From Pohlia nutans (lineage: Eukaryota; Streptophyta; Bryopsida; Bryales; Mniaceae), in assembly GCA_022496805.1 (NCBI GenBank), contig CM040106.1:1178001-1242000 (forward strand): a stretch of 64,000 nucleotides of DNA. The letters run 5' to 3'. The translations under genes and the position numbers were made by a program. Below, one piece after another: positions 1-11,104 of the stretch (position 1 is the stretch's first letter; every line of letters begins with the position of its first letter). The notes below the pieces were generated by a model. That model made no database searches. It was not told the DNA's origin and worked only from the letters and a program-made list of their open reading frames with translations.

Positions 1-1154
1 GCCAAGTTGTCAAAGGCCATGGGCATGATGCGTTGAAATAACGTTGCCTTTCTACTACACACTTCAACTACATGTCAGGATCGTCCATATCGACGACCGG
101 TTGCGTATCACGTCGAATAGAAGTCGGCAATACTAGTTCTTGTCCATACAAGAGGAAATAAGGGGAAAAAGTAGCCAAAGCTAAAACGATACCCCATAGC
201 CAACTACGGTAGCTGCAAATCCCAATCTCCATGATGTCCTTTTTGCAGGCCATATTTCCAAAGAGCCTGTTTGATAGTCTGTACCATGCGTTCTGCCAAC
301 CCATCTGCCTCAGGATGATCACGAGATGTAGTGCGATGATCGATATATGTCTCTTCTAGCAAACTTTGAAATTCTCCCAAAAACTCTCGGCCTTGGTCAG
401 TCAATACTTCAGCTAGTGCGCCAAATCGGCTTAGAACTCGATCAAGGAAAACAGACGCTACTCCTTCACTGTATTTATTAGGTAGTGCCACCAACTCAAT
501 CCAATTAGAAAAATGTTCAATCGTTACTAGCACATACTTGTTATGTCTCTTAGTGATCGGTAGTGGTCCTGCAAAGTCCAGACTCCATCGGTAACCAAGA
601 CCCATAATAGGTAATGGTTATAAAATAGGCGTAGGTGCATTAAATGATGCACGAACCCTGTCGCAAACCTTGCATCGAGACACAATGCGTTGAACCTCTG
701 CCTGCATACCAACCCACCAATATTGGCTTTGCAGTAAACTGTAAGTCCTTTTAACACCAAAACAACCAAGTTCTTCATGAATATGGAACACAAGTTTCTC
801 GCGCTCTAGTGGTTTAGAAACCACACGTGTCCTCCCATCTAATAGTTTCCTGAGTAGTTGAGCCCCCTCCCACTCGAACAGTTTGGCTCGTTGTAGAATC
901 CTATCTCTCTCTTTTGGAGTTGTGCCGTGTGCCAACTCCTTACTTCTCAAGTACTCCAGCACTAGTCCATCCTTATAAATGTCGTTGGCGCCTCCAGACT
1001 CCTCCTCTTCTTCCTTGTCAGAAGAATAACCGATCGTGGACTCTCCATTCGCCGCCAACAAACTCAAACATAATGATGAATGCCACCCTGGCACTTCTTC
1101 TTCATCTTCCCCAACATGCCACCTTGCTCTACTAGAGTCCTTTTGGCTAGGACA
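1..1154 (-). pseudogene. Ty3/Gypsy integrase (zinc finger plus DDE core)
   Basis: The integrase zinc finger region lies around 620-800 (HIHEELGCFG...YWWVGM...CKVCDR); the second His of the usual GHFG is Cys here. The catalytic core (605-204) has all three acidic residues in context: SLDFAGP, LTDQGREF and ADGLAERMVQ. A stop at 604-606 follows the finger. After ...GDWDLQLP the frame shifts, continuing in another frame as SPYFLLYGQELVLPTSI, the typical segment after the core, and then DDPDM followed by TAG at 68-70. Another frame change occurs near base 35. The C-terminal tail and any chromodomain lie beyond the window. Confidence 0.87.
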
Positions 1155-1556
1155 TGGGTTGCGGCTAAGACCGTCTGCATCCATATTAACCAATCCAGCT
1201 CGGTGTACCACCTTAAAATCATATTTTTGGAGAATTAAGGCCCACCTTGCAAGTTTTCCCGTAAGTTTATCGGACTCCATGAGCCATTTAAGTGGTTGAT
1301 GATTCGTGACTAGCAAGAATTTGTTGCCATGAAGATAACACTAAAAATGCGGTATTGCCCATACTGCCGCTAAACATTCTCCTTCATACGAGCTGTATTG
1401 GGCCTCTGCAATTTTGTTTGATCGGCTAGCATATGCTACCACAAACTCCTTGCCCTCATCATCCACTTGGGTGAGGACAACACCAATGCCCAATGAACTC
1501 CAATCGGTGTGCAACATGTATGCTCTTCCCGGGATAGGTCTTCGCAAAATAGGAGC
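1155..1556 (-). pseudogene. Ty3/Gypsy RNase H domain
   Basis: Two frames together give the RNase H that follows RT in Ty3 elements. The first (1,547-1,341) contains LHTDWSSLGIGVVLTQ with the first catalytic Asp, then AYASRS and SYEGECLAAVWAI with the catalytic Glu. After a frame change near 1,320 come LLVTNHQPLKWLM, where the motif normally has TDH (Asp changed to Asn), and NMDADGLSR, the usual end of the domain. The D-to-N change and the frameshifts suggest an inactive enzyme. Confidence 0.85.
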
Positions 1557-2569
1557 CGAACCAATCGTGCGTTAAGTTCCAAGAATGCTGCTTCTTGCTC
1601 ATCTCCCCATACCCATTCTTGATCATATTTCGTAAGTATGGTTAAGGCTTTTGCAATTTGACTGACGGCTGCTACAAACTTCCGATAATAATTTGCTAGT
1701 CCTGGAAAAGCTCTCAACCAACTAACATCCGTTGGTCTTGGTATCCCATTTAGTGCCTCAACCTTACTTTTGATCACTCCTAAGCCGCCGGGATAAATCA
1801 TATGGTCCAAGTATTCCACTTGGGAGCAAAAGAATGAGCATTTGCTTGGGTGTAACTTCAACCCATGATCCCGCAATCTCTCTAACACCTTTGTTACATG
1901 GTCCCGGTGTTCCCTTTTGTTTTGACTGAAGACAATAATGTCATCAATATGACATTGGGCAAATGGCAATCCAGCAAGTACCTTATCCATCACTCTCTGG
2001 AACTCTGCAGGGGCATTCTTAAGTCCAAACGGTAAGAAATTCCACTGATACAACTTATCTTTTCCATATTCATCAATACCCCAAAATGAGGTCTTTTGTT
2101 TGTCAACCTTCCGAATCGGTAATTGATGATAATCTGATCTCAAGTCAAGTGTACTAAACATTTTTGCGTGTCCGATTGACTCAAAAATTTCTTCAGGTGT
2201 TGGCATCGCATACTTGTCAGATCTTGTTTGTTTGTTTAGGGGCTGATAATCCCCGCACATCCTCTTCTCTGTCCACTTGCCATATATGTCTTTCTTCGAA
2301 GGCATTACTGTAGCTGCAGCATATTCCCCATCAAAAAGCTCTACTAAACCGGCATCCAACAGTTCTATAGTGCGGTTCTTAATCAATACTCTCTCCGCCT
2401 CACTATATCGATATGGCTTTCGAAATATGGAAGAGTCGTCCTGCAAGTCAATTCTCACCTCCTGTCCCTTGAGGACTCCCAAGTCTTTGAATCCAAAAGC
2501 AAAACAATTCTTAAATTCCTTCAAGAATTGTTGCTCCTCCCGCCGTTCCATCTTCCCTTCAAGAGCCAC
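1557..2569 (-). pseudogene. Ty3/Gypsy reverse transcriptase
   Basis: RT copies element RNA into DNA. The frame is open from Met at 2,569 and shows the Ty3 signature blocks: IDLQDDSSIFRKPYRYS, LLDAGLVELFDGEYAAATVMPSK, MCGDYQPLNKQT, FSTLDLRSDYHQLPI, WNFLPFGLKNAPAEFQRVMD, then the catalytic box HIDDIIVFS. The aromatic residue normally preceding IDD is His here, a probable decay change, though both catalytic Asp are present. The thumb/connection block (AFPGLANYYRKFV) follows. Near 1,560 the frame shifts by one base before RNase H, so the tail of the long ORF below about 1,557 is out of register. Confidence 0.9.
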
Positions 2570-2641
2570 ATTTGGCTCCCAATTCTCTGCAGAGAGTGGT
2601 ATCTTGACATCTGTCGTGATGGGTGGCGGTTTCCTTGGTTG

Positions 2642-3004
2642 CTAAGCAATTCCTCTGGACCCAGGGTCTCCTTCACCCTCGATGCCCGCCATGCTTGTTA
2701 AATTCTTCTGTATGAACATATATTCTTCCCAATCCAACGAATCATCCTCCTTTGAAAAGAACAAATGTTCCGCCAATGCTTCCAAAGTCTCATGAGATTC
2801 TACCATACCTCCGTGATGGGCTTCTTTATTAAATTTTGATGTGCTCCAATTTTGCCAAGGGTGTATAGGTTGTTGTAGTTCGCCCCCAGCTACCTTGCCA
2901 CCCGTCTCGGGTTGAGGTAAGCTCTGAATTATGGCTCGAAAATCGTCATAAGAAGGAACAATGGTCGCCACGGCCGTCATGCGTTGTTGCTCCACAGTGG
3001 CTAT
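2642..3004 (-). pseudogene. Linker region of the Ty3 polyprotein between methyltransferase and RT
   Basis: This is the same frame as the C-terminal half of the methyltransferase, continuing for about 120 residues to a stop at 2,642. It is acidic and Gln/Ser-rich with a ...EDDSLDWEEYMF... stretch. It might be where a protease or gag-like segment once lay, but no DSG/DTG protease motif is visible. The RT frame starts just beyond it. Confidence 0.5.
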
Positions 3005-3757
3005 AGCCAACATCCATGTGAGGTAGTTTAAATCCATGGCTTGATCCAATAGCACTCGCCTTTGGGATTCAGAAATAGACAGGTCGGAGAGAGATGTAGT
3101 CCCAGTAAGGAAGCCCATAGCTCTTTCCCGTTCGTCGGCATTGGGTTCTTGAGTTGTATATTCTCCACCACTAGTATCCAAGACCGTGCCGGGCCCATCC
3201 CCTCGAAATGCATAAGATTTGGGAAAGCTCACAATGGAGGCCACGCCCTTCGAGGTTCGCTGGCTTTGTTGACCACTGCATAAGGCGGTTTATCATCCCA
3301 CCGCACATGTCGTGGCGTCCTTTGTGGATCCAAGATGTCCTGGAGCAACAAGTCCTTAGGCCGTTCCAAGTGGTTGTATGCAGCTCGAAGAATGGAGGTG
3401 GGGACCAAATTAGTCCACCACATGTGAGCACGATGTGCTCGAGATCCCACTTTGGCTGCATCTATAAAGACAGAAGGCCGGAGGATAGCTTCGATCTTCT
3501 TGATGCTGGTCAAATTCCGTTCTCGTGATTCAGACATAACGGGCACATTTTCAATGATATACCCAGACCCATTCACTTGCACCACTTGCAGTGTATGTAT
3601 TATGCAAATTAACTCTTGGAATAACGCACTCCGCTTATCATACAATCCATTTTGGTTGCCCTCCATGGAAAGCCCTTGACATTCCCATCCTGCAATAACC
3701 AAGTCGATCGGTCCGTGCGCTCGAAGTTGAGTATCACTGACAAGGGAGATATCTGCT
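3005..3757 (-). pseudogene. C5 cytosine DNA methyltransferase domain inside the Ty3 element
   Basis: The minus strand encodes the central and C-terminal part of a C5-MTase, which would methylate cytosine using S-adenosylmethionine. Visible motifs in order: the motif IV region DLVIAGWECQGLS with the catalytic Cys (Glu replaces the usual Pro before it), then a RSALFQEL segment, motif VI YIIENVP, the motif VIII region AHRAHMWWTN, then ADERERAMGF and finally LLDQAMDLN, which sits where motif X is expected. The SAM-binding motif I (FxGxG) is absent, lying beyond the 3,757 break. A frameshift near 3,235 divides the domain between two frames. It directly precedes the RT region, so it belonged to the same element. 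Methyltransferase capture by retrotransposons has been described in dinoflagellates and a charophyte alga; this looks like a comparable case. Confidence 0.82.
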
Positions 3758-5623
3758 TAAATATAATCCCTAAAGATTCAACATTTTTATAGGTTTAAAG
3801 TACTATTATCCATAACCTTTATCTGTTTGTTTCAAAAAATATATATAACTAAGCCACCACGTCAACGAATTATCTATATGATTAAATATCAAATTTTCAG
3901 CATATATATAATATATAATATATAATATATAATATATATATAATATATATATAAATATACTATTTATTTTAATAGATATATTAATTAGCTTGGTAGCTAA
4001 AAATTATAGTTGTTAATAAATTTTTATGATATATTATTTTGCTAGAAGCACAAGACTAAAAATACCCACATGGATTGCAACACAAAGCTAAGTGACCTTC
4101 AAAAGGAGCTACAAGAGACCAAAGCATGCTTAGACCTTGCTAGAGTTTCGGGTGCGAAAGTCCCAAGACTATGCATTGAAAGTAGTAGGCAAAATAAACA
4201 CTTATTTGTGTAGATAAAATATTAGTATACAAGTGTAGCTTACAAGTATACAAGTGTAGGTTTATAAGAGCATATCTCTAAATATTGGGTTTAAACCTTC
4301 AAGTAGGAGGTACTAAAAGCTTTCATTTAAGGATTGATCTAGCTTTTTGGAAGTTTTGCACATTCCAAAATATTGGATTTGTGGTATTTCATGCTAAAAA
4401 ACAATAAGTCTCATTTTATTCATTATATTAGAGACTTTGTAGCATTAATTATGAATTTCAAAATTGAAATTTCCACTTTGAAATGAGAAATACGAATACA
4501 TTGAAACATCTTATACATCTTTTATATCAAGGGATGCTTGTACGTAATAGAGAAGCTTTTAGTACCTATTATTTCAACTTATATCAAGTACTCATTTGCA
4601 TACATACCATTGTTAACATCAAAATGCCTAGGCAACCATATTTGGGTTGCACCAAAAGTTGTAAAATATGCTAAAATCGTGTAAAGTGAGTAATTCAAAA
4701 GCTTGACCTTTTTAAAATCAAGTTGGTTGTAGGAATGTGTGTTTTGATTTGAGAAATTAGTTTTACTTAATTTATAAACAATAAAGAAATATGGTGGTAA
4801 TGATGCTTGAAGTAGTATATTAAATCGGCAAATATGTAAATGTTAAAAAAAAGCATGATAATGAATCCATTTTGCAAAGATGTGTAAAGACTAATCATAC
4901 ATTATGGATTTTAATTCAAATCTATCATAATTGATTTCTAAAATTCATCATAAGTACTTAGGTATACAATTTACAAACTATGAACTTCTAAAACTTATTA
5001 GAAGTACAAAAGTTATTATTATTTTTTAAATTTCATAATGATAAGCTAAAAGGGTAATTTTCATAAGATTCTTAAATATTCATTAGACTTCACCTCATTA
5101 AAAATATTCATTTTATCTAGTTTTGCGTACAAATTTATTTAAATTGGACAGATGCTTCTACAAATAAAAGATCCTTAATCTTGGCAACGTATGCCCTTAT
5201 TATGAACGTTATCCTTTCATCCAATCATAATTAAATTAAAAAAAAAAAAAGTAAAATGGTAATTTTTTATGAACATTCAAAGTTTTTCTCTTAAAATTGA
5301 TATAAAAACATTCCAAAGTTTTTTTACTAGTATTCAACTATATAGATAGGGTCTACACATTGTACAACACAACTTGCATATTCTATAAAACTTTAAGAAG
5401 TCATGTGAGACACATTTTAAGACCCATTTAATTCATGGAAAAGTTCTTCATTTTGTAAAAAGTAAACCAAAGTTTGTATTTTTCTTAATCTTACAAACAA
5501 ATGTCTTCTTCATGACTAGTGCCCCAATGCATAAATGTTTTCTCAATTGGATTGAATGGTTGTAGAGTTATTTGGTGTAATATGTGTTATTTCTTCATTT
5601 GGATAGGTTGAGTCATTGGACAG
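3758..5623. other. AT-rich spacer, no gene recognised
   Basis: Very AT-rich DNA with homopolymer runs and a TA-rich stretch at about 3,900-3,955 (ATATAATATA units). A 47-codon plus-strand reading frame at 4,070-4,213 (MDCNTKLSDLQKELQETK...) looks like a short coiled-coil fragment, but it has no neighbours in frame and I do not call it a gene. Nothing else is supportable. Confidence 0.6.
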
Positions 5624-5626
5624 TTG

Positions 5627-5714
<88 letters not shown>

Positions 5715-5750
5715 CATTATTATTAATAATATCATCATTCTTATTATTAT
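5624..5750. repeat. (TTA/ATT)n microsatellite
   Basis: A near-perfect trinucleotide run (TTA)n covers about 90 bases from 5,624 to 5,713, then becomes imperfect to about 5,750. The poly-Leu and poly-Ile reading frames across it are artefacts of the repeat. Confidence 0.97.
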
Positions 5751-6244
5751 TTTTTGAGTTTTTAAATTTAAAAAATAAGACTGTTTTGCTATCTCACTAT
5801 TTCCCGGGGGGACAAGGGAGGGCACTAACGGACATTTAATGACAACATGCAGTGAAATGTAGGATAATAATATTAATTTGAGATCAAATTTGAGATAAAA
5901 TTCCTAAATAAAATATAGGGGTTGATTAATGTCGAAAACAAATTATAAAAAAGATACCATACTATATAATGCTTGCTATTTTTTTTATTTAATCTACAGT
6001 AACCCTTGGATGAGTATACTTTAAGATGAACATGATTATCGAGGCTTAAAGTGAATGGACAAAAAAAATCATTTTTTCAATGTTATATATAGTTTTGTTT
6101 CTTAACACTATAACTTTCAAGATGCATTCTACTAGCATGCACCATTACAATTTTGTTGGTGTATTTTTGTTTGATTGTGTTTTCCTCTTTGTCATACCAC
6201 GACAATGCAATTCTTTTGTCAAAAATGTCAATCACAGTTATGAA

Positions 6245-6690
6245 TATAGGCCAATAGCCGAGAAATAGCCCAATAGACTCCAATAAACGCATCCAAATAA
6301 AAAAATTGGCTAGTAGCCGATAGTGCTAAGTCTGTCCTCTACAACCCCTACAGACAATGTAAAACGACGAAGGACTATAGTGATGAAATATACAAAGTAC
6401 AATCGACAAAATATAGTGAGATAGAAAATAGTACAAACTACATAGAGTATGCTCACATTGAAAGCAAACTTCACTTATGTTGTGTATAGATGTTTGTAAA
6501 AATTCTATACCAGTATGGCCCAATAGGAAGATATTATAATATTTATATTCCTACAATCATACTACAAGTGTACAAAGAAGTATGGCCGGCAGTCGATAGG
6601 GAACAAAGTAAAGCATAGAAGTTGGTCTATAGCCGACACGACGTTTGAAACAATTCAATGAACATAGATAGAGAGTTGTATCGGCTGGCA
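6245..6690. repeat. Cluster of degenerate TCGGC...GCCGA palindromes, remnant of the large element family
   Basis: Five or so degenerate copies of the 19-bp palindrome that fills 16.6-32.1 kb occur here: around 6,248 (GGCCAATAGCCGA), 6,308 (GGCTAGTAGCCGATAG), 6,584 (GGCCGGCAGTCGATAG), 6,624 and 6,677 (TATCGGCTGGCAACC). They lie downstream of the decayed transposase tail at 7.68-8.17 kb, the same relative position as the palindromes at 30.6-32.1 kb downstream of the main copy. Confidence 0.7.
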
Positions 6691-6699
6691 ACCAAAAGA

Positions 6700-7679
6700 G
6701 CCAAATCATTCTTCTGCATCCTACTCAACAAATCAATCCATTACAGCGCTAGTACACTCCAAGTATGCCAAAGTAGCTGCAACAAACAATGCAGGGATAA
6801 CATGAGTAGCGGAAGAGCCTTTTTTGGCATACAAAGATATCATGTGCAAAAACATAACAATACTTACATGTACAACTTAACTCTATAATGCCTAAAGAGG
6901 TCTTAGCACACTCGTTCAACAAAAAACATGTGAAGCGAGTTGCAATCCTCGTAGGGGTCTACATCACTAAAAAAAGGAAATCTTTGTTGTTTAGTTGTAC
7001 GGATGTCAAAGGGTTGACGTCATGATGTTGTCATCCTTAGATGAAATCCATTCAACCGTAGATGAAGGGCCATTATAATAGAAAGATGTGACTTTTTTGG
7101 TCATATTTGACTCATAAAGTATGCAAATTTACTAAATTTTAGTGCATTGGACATATTAACTTCCTGTCCCTAATCGATGTAAAGAAGTCATATCCAAATT
7201 CCATGTCTTTCAGACACAGGCATCGATAAACAAACTTTCGCAACCAAAATTGGTGCCATAGGCACTAAAGGGTTAAAGATGGCATGGCTCCTTTTGCCAT
7301 CGGCGCGATCGACATTCTTTGGCAATGAGAAAATTTCCCTCCTTCTTGGATCTCATGTGATCCACCATTCCTCCTTAAAGTTTCTATAGTTTGGACCTTG
7401 AATTATTCAAAAACTCAAGCACTTGTCCGAGCCAGCTTGGTAGGTAATAATTGTGGCTTGGGCAAGAAAGACAAAGTCCCCAAACAACACATCATAGAAG
7501 GGATTAAAGGTAGACTTTCAACCTCTTGCTAAGCCACAATATGGATAGGCGTCAACATCATCTGCAAGAGTGATATTTAAAGAATCGTTTGACGCGATCC
7601 AAAATCCAAGGAAGCATGAGCGGGATTATGTGCCTAGTCAAATTTTAGCCATCATCCTTCTATAAGTGTAGCTGAAGCT
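6700..7679. other. Non-coding remnant between transposase tail and palindrome cluster
   Basis: No open frame or RNA gene is recognisable. By comparison with 29.95-30.6 kb this interval probably corresponds to the eroded 3' part of the same element family, but I cannot align it by eye beyond the transposase tail. Confidence 0.35.
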
Positions 7680-8165
7680 ATTGGCAGCAATTTTCTGATC
7701 TTTGCGTGGATCCATTCCAATATGCAAAGTATTCGGCCATCTCACTAGAGCATCTCCTATTGCGTGCTATACCAGTCTTCCAATATTCAATGAATTCAGC
7801 AATACCATTCTTGATGAAACATAGCTTCTTGATGCATTTTCTATCCCTTGGATGCTTGTTCTCAACATTCACTCTGTAGCATTGACCTCAATATTTCTCT
7901 ATACGGCTTGAAAAGAATAAAATGACGGTCACCAATAGATAGTCGAGGTCTTCCTAGGGAATCAACTCAACACATGTTGATAGGAGGGCCAGAAAGAAGC
8001 CATGATGAATAAATCGCATGTGATTTATACCACATTATAAGTCAGCCAAGAATCATCTTCTCCTTCTCAATATAGAACTAAAACAAATTTTTATTCCCGA
8101 GTCCCACAATCTTGTTGATACCATCATAGTCAAAGTCTTTGACGTAAAATTTAAAATCAGCCATA
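7680..8165 (-). pseudogene. Decayed second copy of the DUF7869-type transposase tail
   Basis: Read on the minus strand, this matches the C-terminal part of the transposase at 29,520-29,945 (plus strand). Shared blocks: VKDFDYDGINKIVGLG vs VKDYHHDGVNKIVGLG, SSWLLSGPP vs SSWLPPGPA, and FIKNGIAEFIEYWKTGIARNRR vs FIKNGISKYIEFWKTGMARNRR, each in the same order and spacing. At least three in-frame stops interrupt it. One, TGA at 8,044-8,042, replaces the TGG at 29,623-29,625 of the main copy. With the palindrome cluster at 6.2-6.7 kb this identifies an older, inverted and truncated member of the same element family. Confidence 0.85.
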
Positions 8166-8189
8166 TCCAAAATTTTCATTTCGGACATC

Positions 8190-8430
8190 TCTAGACATAA
8201 TCAAGTCCAAAATGACATATGGACATTTGGACGTAGCGTCCGTCGAATGAATTCCGATTTACTCCGGATACTACCTTTTTCATCCTATCGGATATCCCCA
8301 CGAATGGCCGGATAGGCGACACTGCAAAGTACCATGCAGATGGGGAGGCGAACGATTTTGGTGGACGGTTTAGGCAGACGGTAGTTTGGACAGCGAGGCA
8401 AACAACCACAAACAACTTATAAATACTTTG
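8190..8430. repeat. Dispersed repeat also present at 56.8-57.0 kb
   Basis: Segments here recur in the same order at 56,806-56,970: ATCAAGTCCAA, GACATTTGGACG, GATTCCGATTTACTCCG, and CCACAAACAAC (preceded by CAAAC). The copies are diverged, with different inserts between the shared blocks. It may be the end of a non-autonomous DNA element. I see no coding capacity. Confidence 0.5.
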
Positions 8431-8457
8431 TGAAAATATATAATTGCTCTTAAGTCT

Positions 8458-9021
8458 TCAATCTTCTTTGTAATTAAAATCTCCTTTTACCTCTGCTCCA
8501 CTACTTTCATATAAATGACAGGACTTCTCATCACTAACAAAGTAAAACTTGCTTTCCTCAGCCTTTCTAAATGTTGGTTGGACAGTCTTCTTTTTTTGCA
8601 TGAGTCCCCTTGCATTACATGAGGTTTTAGCACAAGATTTCGGCATTGGCATAAAAGTTGCAAATGGTTGCATCGGCCTTTTTTGTTTACTGTTGCCATT
8701 CGTACCACAACAAACTTTCTCTACGCTTGATATAAAATGTTTCTCACCTCCACCTATCTCTGTATACATTGTTTTGTTGATTGAGCGGTGGTTGTAGCTT
8801 AGAGGCACATTTGAATGCTATTAAATTATTCCTAATGCTAGAGAATTTTTTTTGACACTTTTTGAATCTACATCAGATTCTTCAATACGTCTATGCACTA
8901 CTTTGGAAATGGATACCAATCTCGTTGAAGAGGTAAATGCAACTCTGCTTGTTGATCTCTTTGAATTATCAAAAACCGATCTAGAGGCTAGATTGGTCGT
9001 TTGAATTAGTAATTTAAGCAA
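8458..9021 (-). other. Two adjacent short minus-strand reading frames, unidentified
   Basis: Frames at 8,808-8,458 (116 aa, ...RKAEESKFYFVSDEKSCHLYESSGAEVKGDFNYKED) and 9,021-8,821 (66 aa, Ser/Arg/Lys-rich) lie on one strand with a 12-base gap, in different frames. The composition looks protein-like rather than random, but I recognise no family, start context or splice signal. They could be exons of a decayed mobile-element gene upstream of the transposase tail at 7.7-8.2 kb, or chance frames. Confidence 0.25.
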
Positions 9022-9579
9022 GAATAATTCTTATCTACAGAATTAAATAGACTCTTATTAATTAGACCATATTGCTCTTCTATGGCTTTCCATTTCAAAG
9101 GACCGTTATTAACCATCGTCGAGGTTTGCACATTTTAAATCTCCATTTTAGTATCTTTGAGGTTCTTCAAAGTGCCCTCTTGCATCTTTTCAATCCTCAT
9201 ACCACCATCTTAACCGCTTGCAATCCCTTCCTCTTTACTTAATTCTAGTGCATAATAAATCTATTGTGTGTCGTTCACAAATTATTGTTGTCATTTGATG
9301 CTTGCACATGATTGGCATCCATCCATTTTTAACAAAGTTGTATACATCTTTCCTAGATTTGCAAGATAACTAGACTATGAGAACGACGGAACGAAATGAT
9401 AACAATGAGTAATAAGTTATTCAATGCACAATTCTACAATCATTGTACTAAATCAAATTACAGAGAAATTAAGGTACGTAGCTGAGACCACCAAGTATAT
9501 TCATGAAGCCAGACTGAGAACAAGTCACCACAAAATCCAAGTTTTGGAAATATGAGTTGAAATCAAAGAGCAAGAGGTT

Positions 9580-10545
9580 GATTTCAACGTTCAAGCCAAA
9601 GAACCTTTATAGAAGGATCCATGGCGCATGTGCCAAGCATCCACAGTTTTTCAATTTTCATCTTTGGTTCTTCATCGTGACATTCATAGAAAGATTTCAC
9701 TTCATCAAGGAAGGATGTATTGTTGACTGGATCAAAAACAAGAAACACCTTCTTCAACTTGGTCTTATACTGTACTTTGGTTTTTTTCACAGCCTTGTTT
9801 ACAAGCTCATCAAGCCTCTTGGCAGTCCATTTTTCTAAGTTAGAATACTTCTTGCAAAATTTCCTCTAAGCAACAACAACTTCTCCAATCTCTTGTTGCA
9901 TTTAAAATACAAAAAAAATCATAGAAATCGGCTAAGAAAATGAAACCAAAATAGGATAAAAAAAAGTTGTATTATAGATAGAGTGGTATACTCAACTGAA
10001 AAGAACATTGAGAGAGTCAACAGTTAGTGTGAACTTAGTATTAATCTTGGAACATTTTCACATTATCTCAGACAATCGAAGCTCCTTTGGTGACACCAAA
10101 GATTAGAAATATGAGAGAGATTGGAAACCAATGTTACGAACTCGACAGGGTCCATGCACAAGGTTTGAAGTAACATGGGTCTTCTTGTTTCTTCTCCAAA
10201 AAAAATTAAATTAGAATATATATGGGTTTGAGAGGATGAAATACAACATGACGATATCAAACTCTGAGTCATAGAAATCGTACCCATTGATTTTGTGGAG
10301 AGCGGTGAGCATAGTGGTAATATGGTCTTTGACCTCTAGGATGATGCTATCAATAGAGTAATGCCAATGTAGATCATCTTAGTGATCTCGATCTATGTTT
10401 GGAATCCTAGCCTAAACCCTATGATTACCATCCTATACATAGAACCTTTTTCCACAAAACACTCTGTGGATGGGATTGACACCAAACATACATTGAAACT
10501 CATCATTGATGCCTATCCATTGAGGAGTCCAAGTACATGTAATCT
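9580..10545 (-). pseudogene. Decayed gene with ParB-like DGNHR motif
   Basis: On the minus strand a consistent but stop-ridden reading can be followed. Around 10,540-10,390 comes CTWTPQWIGINDEFQ, then FYV-stop-DGNHRV, matching the GxxR/DGNHR signature of ParB/sulfiredoxin-like nucleotide-binding folds. From 10,390 to 10,060 it continues DDLHWHYSIDSIILEV and HKINGYDFYDSEFDIVM. A downstream block at 9,895-9,585 gives FCKKYSNLEKWTAKRLDELV and then VFLVFDPVNNTSFLDE. At least four stops interrupt the reading. The gene at 22.0-22.5 kb has a related motif (SGQHTATA) but is not obviously an alignable copy. The function is unknown; the ParB-like label rests on one motif. Confidence 0.45.
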
Positions 10546-11104
10546 CTGGAGTAACAAACTTAGTCTTACCTTAGTTATCCTCAATCGGCCACATAGATAA
10601 CACCATTGCCTTCCATGTATCCATTCTTTATAAATTGTGAAGCTAACTAACGATGTTTTTGAGAAAAGGTCTCACAACATGAAGGTTTACCATTCTACAA
10701 AGAGGATGAGAAACCTAGATTTGTGACGGGGTTGGAATTAAAGACGTTCGATTTGGGATCTTGTGTTTGGAGTCTTACTTAACAAAATGGAATTGAGCTA
10801 GGAATGTACATCTTGCTCGCTTAGCCATCCTCCTTGCGTACTTTCTCTAAAGTCAACAAAGTCACCTTCAACAAATTGTAGTCACAAAATATAGTGTTTC
10901 AATGATCAAATCATGCCATGTAAAGAGCACAATCACAAGGATTGAATGAGCACCTTGAATGTCATTTTCATTTTCGTAAAAATCACCATCCGCATCCATT
11001 TTTGAAGTATCTACAAAATCACTTGACGTGAGTTGTTATGATATCTAAAGCATGATTATAAAAAGATAAGATGGAAACTCAAATTCTATGGATTTTGAGT
11101 TGCC

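Larger units (their letters stand above)
1..3757 (-). mobile_element. Ty3/Gypsy LTR retrotransposon with embedded C5 DNA methyltransferase, decayed, 3' end off-window
   Basis: Read on the minus strand the order is methyltransferase, spacer, reverse transcriptase, RNase H, integrase, which is Ty3/Gypsy order with an extra enzyme upstream of RT. No gag, protease or LTR is recognisable. The 3' part runs out of the window at base 1. The 5' side stops abruptly at about 3,757, where AT-rich DNA begins; the junction reads as a possible intron acceptor (TTTAAGCAG), so a first exon with the N-terminal methyltransferase motifs may be missing or unrecognised. Several frameshifts (near 3,235, 1,560 and 200) and stops show that this copy cannot make a full polyprotein. 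Confidence 0.9.

Noticed and set aside
5613..5839. Poly-Leu/poly-Ile reading frames
   Set aside because: They are translations of the (TTA)n microsatellite.
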